Positions 31,567-32,166 of a DNA stretch of 32,166 nucleotides are shown here, one piece after another; positions within the stretch are counted from its first letter, which is position 1; every line of letters starts with the position of its first letter. A model generated the notes under the pieces. It was not told where the DNA came from and made no database searches. It saw only the letters and a list, made by a program, of their open reading frames with translations. The position numbers and the translations under genes are program-made. Source of the DNA: a virus. Location of the stretch: the IMG/VR virus record IMGVR_UViG_3300049914_000197, positions 1 to 32,166 of that record; one strand, written 5' to 3'.

Positions 31567-32046
31567 GTGGCAAATATAAAAGTTGTATACACAGAACTAG
31601 TGCGAATGCGTGAAGCATTGCGGCAACTTGGCAATCTTGATTTACCCATACCCTACGAGATCGCTAAAAATCTGCGGCGTATCAACGCGGCGCTAAAAGA
31701 ACCGGAAGAGTTGATGACAACGACGCGGGAGAAATATATTGATAAGGACGCGGACGGGAAAATCATACAATATGCTCTCAACAAATCAGGTGAAATTGTA
31801 CCATTCAATGTGGACAATAGAAAAGATTTTGAACCCGATACACGCCTTCTGACGAAAATCACAGACAAAACGAAGCTGAAGGAATTTGAGGAACAAATGA
31901 AGGCGATAGAGAAGGATGAGTTTGAGGTTGATTTTCACGAAGTGAAGATGTCGAAACTCGCGGCATATCTGGAGAAGCAGGGCGGGAAGGGTAATCTGTT
32001 TGAGCCGTTGATAGAACGAATCTTTGTTGAGGACAACATCAAATAG
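31567..32046 (+). CDS. Small helical protein at the right end
   Basis: 159 aa from GTG 31567 with a very strong AAAGGAGG. Helical N-terminus (ELVRMREALRQLGNL; IPYEIAKNLRRINAALKE), then a central beta-like segment (DADGKIIQYALNKSGEIVPF) and acidic helices. The plan is similar to the DUF1617 phage family but I cannot confirm it. Last gene before the right transposase sites. Confidence 0.65.
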   Translation: MANIKVVYTELVRMREALRQLGNLDLPIPYEIAKNLRRINAALKEPEELMTTTREKYIDKDADGKIIQYALNKSGEIVPFNVDNRKDFEPDTRLLTKITDKTKLKEFEEQMKAIEKDEFEVDFHEVKMSKLAAYLEKQGGKGNLFEPLIERIFVEDNIK

Positions 32047-32090
32047 AGGGCAAGTTCTTGCCTCTTTGGAGTCTGACAGAGTGTCAAAAA
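32045..32090 (+). terminator. Right-end terminator-like hairpins
   Basis: AGAGGGCAAG/CTTGCCTCT (one G bulged; 32045-32064) followed by TTT, and then TGACA/TGTCA (32074-32086). They stop rightward late transcription near the end of the element. Confidence 0.6.
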
Positions 32091-32096
32091 TGCCCG

Positions 32097-32111
32097 TTTG
32101 CAATTATCGCG
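32097..32111 (-). repeat. Inner right transposase-binding site (R2)
   Basis: On the - strand CGCGATAATTGCAAA, identical to L2, 23 bp inside R1. Confidence 0.8.
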
Positions 32112-32119
32112 TACCCTCG

Positions 32120-32134
32120 TTTGCAATTATCGCG
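32120..32134 (-). repeat. Outer right transposase-binding site (R1)
   Basis: On the - strand CGCGATAATTGCAAA; 10 bp (TATCTATACA on the + strand) separate it from the CA terminus at 32143-32144, the same spacing as on the left. Confidence 0.8.
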
Positions 32135-32166
32135 TATCTATACAATACCCTTGCGCGATTGTGCTA

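Larger units (their letters stand above)
7..32144. mobile_element. Mu-like transposable prophage (B3/D3112-like siphovirus type)
   Basis: The boundaries are inferred from two pairs of inverted CGCGATAATTGCAAA-type motifs. The outermost motif on each side is preceded by exactly 10 bp starting with TG (left, position 7) or, on the right, ending with CA (position 32144). Mu-family elements end in TG...CA with transposase sites just inside. Between the ends lie a repressor/Ner pair, a DDE transposase, DUF3164, gp27/28/29-type head genes, a capsid, and long-tail genes with a tape measure. Early genes are on the left, and late genes are split into a leftward and a rightward block. No clean 5-bp target duplication is visible next to these ends, so the exact boundaries remain provisional. 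Confidence 0.85.

Noticed and set aside
1-32166. CRISPR arrays, tRNA or rRNA genes, IS elements
   Set aside because: No regularly spaced repeats, cloverleaf-like segments or additional transposase genes were seen on either strand.

Overview
The window holds what looks like an essentially complete Mu-type transposable prophage of about 32.1 kb. The ends carry inverted copies of one 15-bp motif, CGCGATAATTGCAAA or a one-base variant. On the left they sit at 17-31 and 72-86, on the right inverted at 32097-32111 and 32120-32134. The outermost copy on each side lies exactly 10 bp inside a TG...CA boundary, which puts the element at about 7-32144. The gene set fits a B3/D3112-like siphovirus: DDE transposase, DUF3164 protein, Mu gp27/28/29-type packaging and portal genes, HK97-type capsid, tail chaperone with a frameshift, and a long tape measure. 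No sheath or contractile baseplate gene is visible. The host is a Gram-negative bacterium with strong Shine-Dalgarno sites, an SFG|Q-type signal peptide, a lipobox and moderate GC. I lean towards the FCB/Chlorobiota-Ignavibacteria side, but this is a weak inference.

Layout. 1-278 is the left end with transposase sites. 279-1158 (leftward) is a lysogeny module of a CI-like repressor and a downstream two-helix membrane protein. 1227-12268 is a long rightward early/accessory operon: Ner-like and CII-like regulators, DDE transposase without a recognisable MuB, many small genes, DUF3164, a possible unimolecular spanin, zinc-ribbon proteins, a MuF/gp7-type C-terminal protein, an ASCH-like protein, a structured cassette-like gap at 11.2-11.65 kb and a late HTH gene. 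It ends at a strong terminator (12336-12358), just after which sits a 49-aa zinc-ribbon/TM gene.

12528-18617 is a leftward late block: pentapeptide fibre, gp36-like, gp37-like, small and large terminase, DUF935 portal, and a morphogenesis protein. From 18803 the other late genes run rightward: scaffold, capsid, a secreted protein, lysis genes, two tandem tail-tube paralogues, chaperone plus -1 frameshift extension, tape measure, distal tail proteins, fibres and a last small gene. The two divergent late blocks share an intergenic region with a 26-bp perfect palindrome (18718-18743), a good candidate operator for one late activator acting on both sides.

Most unusual points: the palindrome between inverted late modules; a 14-nt match to the transposase terminal motif near the physical centre of the element; an antisense small gene and inverted-repeat operator in front of the transposase; nested inverted repeats resembling a mobile cassette; a lipoprotein plus C-terminal TM spanin candidate; and five copies of an intergenic palindromic repeat, two of which supply coding or ribosome-binding sequence to phage genes.
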